Assembly: GCA_019509985.1 (NCBI GenBank)
Contig: JAEKLF010000082.1
Location: 1 to 34,662, forward strand
Source: Burkholderiales bacterium
Lineage (GTDB): Bacteria; Pseudomonadota; Gammaproteobacteria; Burkholderiales; Burkholderiaceae_C
Direction: 5' to 3'
Length of the DNA stretch: 34,662 bases
The stretch's first letter is position 1. Every line of letters begins with the position of its first letter. Both the position numbers and the translations under genes were made by a program. Shown here piece by piece: positions 31,672-34,662 of the stretch. The notes beneath the pieces were generated by a model. It was not told the DNA's origin. It searched no databases and saw only the letters and a program-made list of their open reading frames with translations.

Positions 31672-34068
31672 CTAGCGTTTGAAGAGGTCCAGGATGGACT
31701 TCTTCTCGTCGTCAGTGGCGGCGCCCGGCACATTTGGTTCGTTGGCCAGTTCGCGCACGCCGCTGCCGGCCGTGTACTCCTCGTAGAACCATTCGCCGTT
31801 GACGTTGACCACGCCCTCGGGCGGTGTCATCTCGTCGACCGGCTTGCCCTTGAGCGCAAACCCCATGTACTCGATCCAGACCGGCAGGCTCAGGCCGCCG
31901 CCGGTCTCGCGGTCGCCGAGCTTGCGCGGCTGGTCATAGCCGATCCAGACAATGGCGACGAGATCCTTCTGGTAGCCGGCGAACCAGGCATCCATCGAGT
32001 CGTTGGTCGTGCCCGTCTTGCCGTAGATGTCGGGGCGCTTCAACGTCGCCTGCGCGCGGGCCGCCGTGCCGCTGCGCGTCACCTCCTGCAGCAGGCTGCT
32101 CATCATGAAGGCGTTGCGCGGCTCGATCGCGCGGGCGCTGTCCTGCAGTGTGACCGGCATTGCCTCGTAGAGCAGTCGGCCCTTGTTGTCGGTGATCTTG
32201 GCGATCAACTGCGGGCTGACGCGGTAGCCGCCATTGGCGAACACCGCATAGCCCTGAGCCATCTGCATGGGCGTCACGGAACCTGCGCCCAGCGCCATGG
32301 TCAGATAGGCGGGGTGCTTCTCGGCGTCGAAGCCGAAACGGGTGATCCAGTCCTGCGCGTACTTCACACCAATGGAGTGCAGGATGCGGATGGAGACCAT
32401 GTTCTTGGACTTGGCCAGTGCCGTGCGCAGCGGCATCGGGCCTTCGAACTTGCCGTCGTAGTTCTTGGGCTCCCAGGGCTGGCTGCCCGTCGTGCCGGCG
32501 TCGAAGAACAGCGGCGCGTCATTGACGACGGTGGCCGGCGTGAAGCCCTTTTCCAGCGCGGCCGAGTAGATGAAGGGCTTGAAGCTGGAGCCCGGCTGGC
32601 GCCAGGCCTGCGTCACGTGGTTGAACTTGTTCTTGGCGTAGTCGAAGCCACCGACCATCGCGTGCACCTGGCCGTTGTGGGGGTCGATGGAGACGAAGGC
32701 GCCTTCGACCTCGGGCAGCTGCGTGATCGTCCATTCGCCGCCGTCCTTTTGCTTCGGGCCCTTGACGACGCGGATCACCGCACCGCGGCGGATGCGCGTC
32801 TTGGGGTTGCCTTTGTCAGACAGGCCCGACGTGGCCGGCTTGAGCCCGTCGGCCGTGATCGTGATGCTCTCGCCGCTTTGCAGTACGGCCGTGACCTTCT
32901 TCGGATCGGCATCCAGCACGACGGCCGCCAGCAACTCGTCGTTGGCCGGGTGGTCGCCCAGCGCTTCGGCGATGCGCGCGTCCAGTTCCTTGGCATCGCT
33001 GGGCAGGTCGGCATAAGCCTCGGGGCCGCGGTAGACCTGACGCTTCTCGTAATCGAGGATGCCGCGGCGCAGGGCGCGGTAGGCGATGTTCTGTTCGTCG
33101 CTCTTCAGCGTCAGATAGACGTTGAGTCCCCGTGAATAGGCTTCGTCGCCGTACTGGCTGAAGATCAGCTGGCGGGCCGCCTCGGCGACGAACTCCGCGT
33201 GCGACACCGATTCCTGCACCGGGCGGATGCGCAGCTTCTCGGCCTTGGCCTCGTCGCGCTGCTCTTCCGTGATGTAACCCGTCTCGTACATCCGCTCGAT
33301 GATGTACTGCTGGCGGATGGTGGCGCGCTTGGGGTTGTTGATCGGGTTGTAGGCCGACGGCGCCTTGGGCAGGCCGGCCAGCATCGCAGCCTCGGCGACG
33401 CTGAGCTTGTCCAGGGTCTTGCCGAAGTAGACCTCGCTGGCCGCCGCGAAGCCATGCGCGCGGTGGCCCAGGAAGATCTGGTTCATGTAGATCTCGAGGA
33501 TCTTCTCCTTGGACAGGGCCGCCTCGATCTTCAGCGCGAGCAGGATCTCGTAGATCTTGCGCGTGAAGGTCTTCTCAGTGGACAGATAGAAGTTGCGCGC
33601 CACCTGCATCGTGATCGTCGAGGCGCCCTGGCTGCGCGACTCGCCGACGTTGGCCAGGCCTGCGCGGATGACGCCGAGGTAGTCCACGCCGCCATGCTGG
33701 TAGAAGCGCGCGTCCTCGATGGCCAGCACGGCCTCCTGCATGACCTTGGGGATCTGCTGAATGGGCAGGTAGCTGCGCCGCTCCTCGCCGAACTCACCGA
33801 GCAGCACGCCGTCGCTGGACAGCACGCGCATCGGCAGCTTGGGGCGGTAGTCGGTCAGGCCACTGATGTCCGGCAGGTTGGGGTAGGCCAGGGCCAGTGC
33901 CAGGCCGAGCAGCAGGGCCACGGCCGCGACTCCGCCACCGAGCAGGCCCAGTAGCCACAGCGCCACACGACCCAGTCGGGAGCCGAGGGGGGCGGATGGA
34001 CGGGAGGCGGGTGATTGGCCGGCGGCGGGTGAAGGACTGGGCGCAGCGGATCGGGGCTTGTCGTTCAT
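31672..34068 (-). CDS. mrcA: penicillin-binding protein 1A, bifunctional peptidoglycan synthase
   Basis: This 798-residue inner membrane protein polymerises and cross-links peptidoglycan. A Pro/Ser-rich cytoplasmic tail (1-32) precedes one membrane helix (about 36-61). The glycosyltransferase GT51 domain follows, with catalytic E118 in IEDARFYQHGGVD and SQGASTITMQVARNFYLS. The OB-like insertion of PBP1A lies about residues 320-455. The transpeptidase domain has the SxxK nucleophile S494 (GSSFKP), SKN (554-556) and KTGTT (684-688). It is monocistronic and divergent from pilM, the usual arrangement in beta- and gamma-proteobacteria. A TATAAT hexamer lies 46 bases before the start. Confidence 0.95.
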   Translation of the reverse strand: MNDKPRSAAPSPSPAAGQSPASRPSAPLGSRLGRVALWLLGLLGGGVAAVALLLGLALALAYPNLPDISGLTDYRPKLPMRVLSSDGVLLGEFGEERRSYLPIQQIPKVMQEAVLAIEDARFYQHGGVDYLGVIRAGLANVGESRSQGASTITMQVARNFYLSTEKTFTRKIYEILLALKIEAALSKEKILEIYMNQIFLGHRAHGFAAASEVYFGKTLDKLSVAEAAMLAGLPKAPSAYNPINNPKRATIRQQYIIERMYETGYITEEQRDEAKAEKLRIRPVQESVSHAEFVAEAARQLIFSQYGDEAYSRGLNVYLTLKSDEQNIAYRALRRGILDYEKRQVYRGPEAYADLPSDAKELDARIAEALGDHPANDELLAAVVLDADPKKVTAVLQSGESITITADGLKPATSGLSDKGNPKTRIRRGAVIRVVKGPKQKDGGEWTITQLPEVEGAFVSIDPHNGQVHAMVGGFDYAKNKFNHVTQAWRQPGSSFKPFIYSAALEKGFTPATVVNDAPLFFDAGTTGSQPWEPKNYDGKFEGPMPLRTALAKSKNMVSIRILHSIGVKYAQDWITRFGFDAEKHPAYLTMALGAGSVTPMQMAQGYAVFANGGYRVSPQLIAKITDNKGRLLYEAMPVTLQDSARAIEPRNAFMMSSLLQEVTRSGTAARAQATLKRPDIYGKTGTTNDSMDAWFAGYQKDLVAIVWIGYDQPRKLGDRETGGGLSLPVWIEYMGFALKGKPVDEMTPPEGVVNVNGEWFYEEYTAGSGVRELANEPNVPGAATDDEKKSILDLFKR

Positions 34069-34113
34069 GAGCCGGCAGAGCGCGCCTCGTAGGCGCGTTG
34101 GGAGGAGGCGCGG

Positions 34114-34119
34114 ATTATA
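34114..34119 (-). promoter_or_regulatory. candidate -10 of the PBP1A gene
   Basis: TATAAT, a perfect -10 consensus on the minus strand, lies 46 bases before the ATG at 34068. No good -35 is found 16-18 bases upstream; a perfect TTGACA at 34169-34174 on the same strand is too far away. The site is supported by the hexamer and location only. Confidence 0.4.
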
Positions 34120-34200
34120 GGAAGCGTCGCCGGACTCCCATGTATACGAAGTGCGGCAGCAAACCGTGTGTCAAATGTCCGCTTCCCCTGTGTTTTTCAG

Positions 34201-34214
34201 GAGCTTGCAAGCTC
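34201..34214. promoter_or_regulatory. 14 bp perfect palindrome in the mrcA-pilM spacer
   Basis: GAGCTTGCAAGCTC is a perfect palindrome in the middle of a 283-base spacer that is clearly richer in A and T than the genes. It shares the AGCTTGCAAG core with the loop region of the terminator at 23340-23371. It may be an operator for the divergent promoters; no T-run follows, so it is not a terminator. Confidence 0.35.
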
Positions 34215-34284
34215 GTTGATTCGTGTATGTTTAGCAACGTGGCGTTACCAGCTTGCGCCGGATTTCCGTTCGCTGTCAACGGCT

Positions 34285-34313
34285 TTGCTGCTAGCATTCA
34301 AGTAACTTATTAA
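34285..34313 (+). promoter_or_regulatory. candidate promoter of pilM
   Basis: TTGCTG and TATTAA are spaced by 17 bases, 39 bases before the pilM ATG. Matches to consensus are 3 of 6 and 4 of 6, so this is a weak candidate, helped by its place in an A/T-rich stretch. Confidence 0.3.
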
Positions 34314-34351
34314 TAGTCCGATACGTAACTCGCGTGTCGGGGACAAAGGGC

Positions 34352-34662
34352 ATGGGAATACTTGACGCACTTTTGGGTCGCAAGCACCCCCCCCTGATTG
34401 GCCTGGATATCAGTTCCTCCAGCGTCAAGCTGGTGGAACTGAGCCAGACCAAGAGCGGCGAATTCGTGTTGGAGCGTTTCGCCAGTGAGCCCTTCGAGAA
34501 GGGTTGGATCGCCGACGGCCAGATCGAGAAATTCGACGAGGTCGCCGATGCGGTGCGCCGTGTCGTCGCGCGCAGCGGCAGCAAGACCCGCGACGCGGCA
34601 CTGGCCATGCCGCAGTCGGCCGTCATCACCAAGAAGATCATGCTGCCCGCCGGCCTGCGCGA
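34352..34662 (+). CDS. pilM: type IV pilus assembly protein PilM, N-terminal part
   Basis: The first 103 residues are visible; the gene runs off the window. The start MGILDALLGRKHPPLIGLDIS is followed by SSSVKLVELSQ, the first phosphate loop of the actin-like fold, and by AMPQSAVITKKIMLP, all typical of PilM. PilM is a cytoplasmic actin-like protein that binds the tail of PilN and links the ATPases to the inner membrane platform of type IV pili. Its position divergent from the PBP1A gene is the classic start of the pilMNOPQ operon. AAAGGG lies close upstream as ribosome site. Relationship to GspL of the type II system: both share the actin-like fold. Confidence 0.95.
   Translation, partial: MGILDALLGRKHPPLIGLDISSSSVKLVELSQTKSGEFVLERFASEPFEKGWIADGQIEKFDEVADAVRRVVARSGSKTRDAALAMPQSAVITKKIMLPAGLR

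Overview
The window is high-GC, densely coded DNA from a Gram-negative bacterium. The gene set (Gram-negative porins of the Burkholderia type, Coq7, CyaY next to a PBP1A gene and pilM, and a type II secretion operon with a divergent gspC) points to the Betaproteobacteria, order Burkholderiales. A Rubrivivax/Roseateles/Sphaerotilus-like lineage is my inference from gene content and from the repeat described below; no 16S or tRNA gene is present to settle it.

Layout. 1-2.4 kb: the end of a TPR-like gene, a HupE/UreJ-type membrane protein, and two small unknown genes on the other strand. 2.4-6.5 kb: a cytosolic 5'-nucleotidase, a DUF3455 lipoprotein, and a two-gene reverse transsulfuration operon (cystathionine beta-synthase, then cystathionine gamma-lyase). 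6.7-9.0 kb: a polar amino acid ABC importer made of a binding protein and two permeases, with no ATPase gene. 9.0-20.6 kb: a type II secretion locus, gspG-H-I-J-K-L-M-N-D-E-F on the minus strand, with gspC divergent. Most genes in the cluster overlap or nearly touch; the main exceptions are the gspE-gspF gap, which holds a repeat, the gspI-gspJ start region, where the second repeat copy lies inside gspJ, and a 93 bp gspK-gspL gap. 20.6-24.6 kb: a divergent CobT-like enzyme, biosynthetic threonine dehydratase (ilvA) with an unusual upstream region, an OsmC-like protein and Coq7. 24.8-27.1 kb: two tandem porins, each with a terminator. 27.3-31.2 kb: a dipeptide/oligopeptide ABC importer (BCDF) without a binding protein. 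31.2-34.7 kb: lptM (53 aa), cyaY, the PBP1A gene, and the start of pilM.

The least expected items are these. (1) A 90 bp two-hairpin repeat occurs twice in the gsp operon. Every difference in its main stem preserves pairing, and one copy is read in frame as the N-terminus of pseudopilin GspJ. (2) A strong minus-strand intrinsic terminator lies upstream of ilvA with no gene to terminate, close to several palindromes; this suggests a small RNA or an attenuated ilvA leader. (3) lptM has lost its usual downstream partner lysA and instead abuts a peptide importer. (4) The CobT-like protein has changes at motifs that are conserved for catalysis. I found no CRISPR array, transposase, phage gene, rRNA or tRNA.
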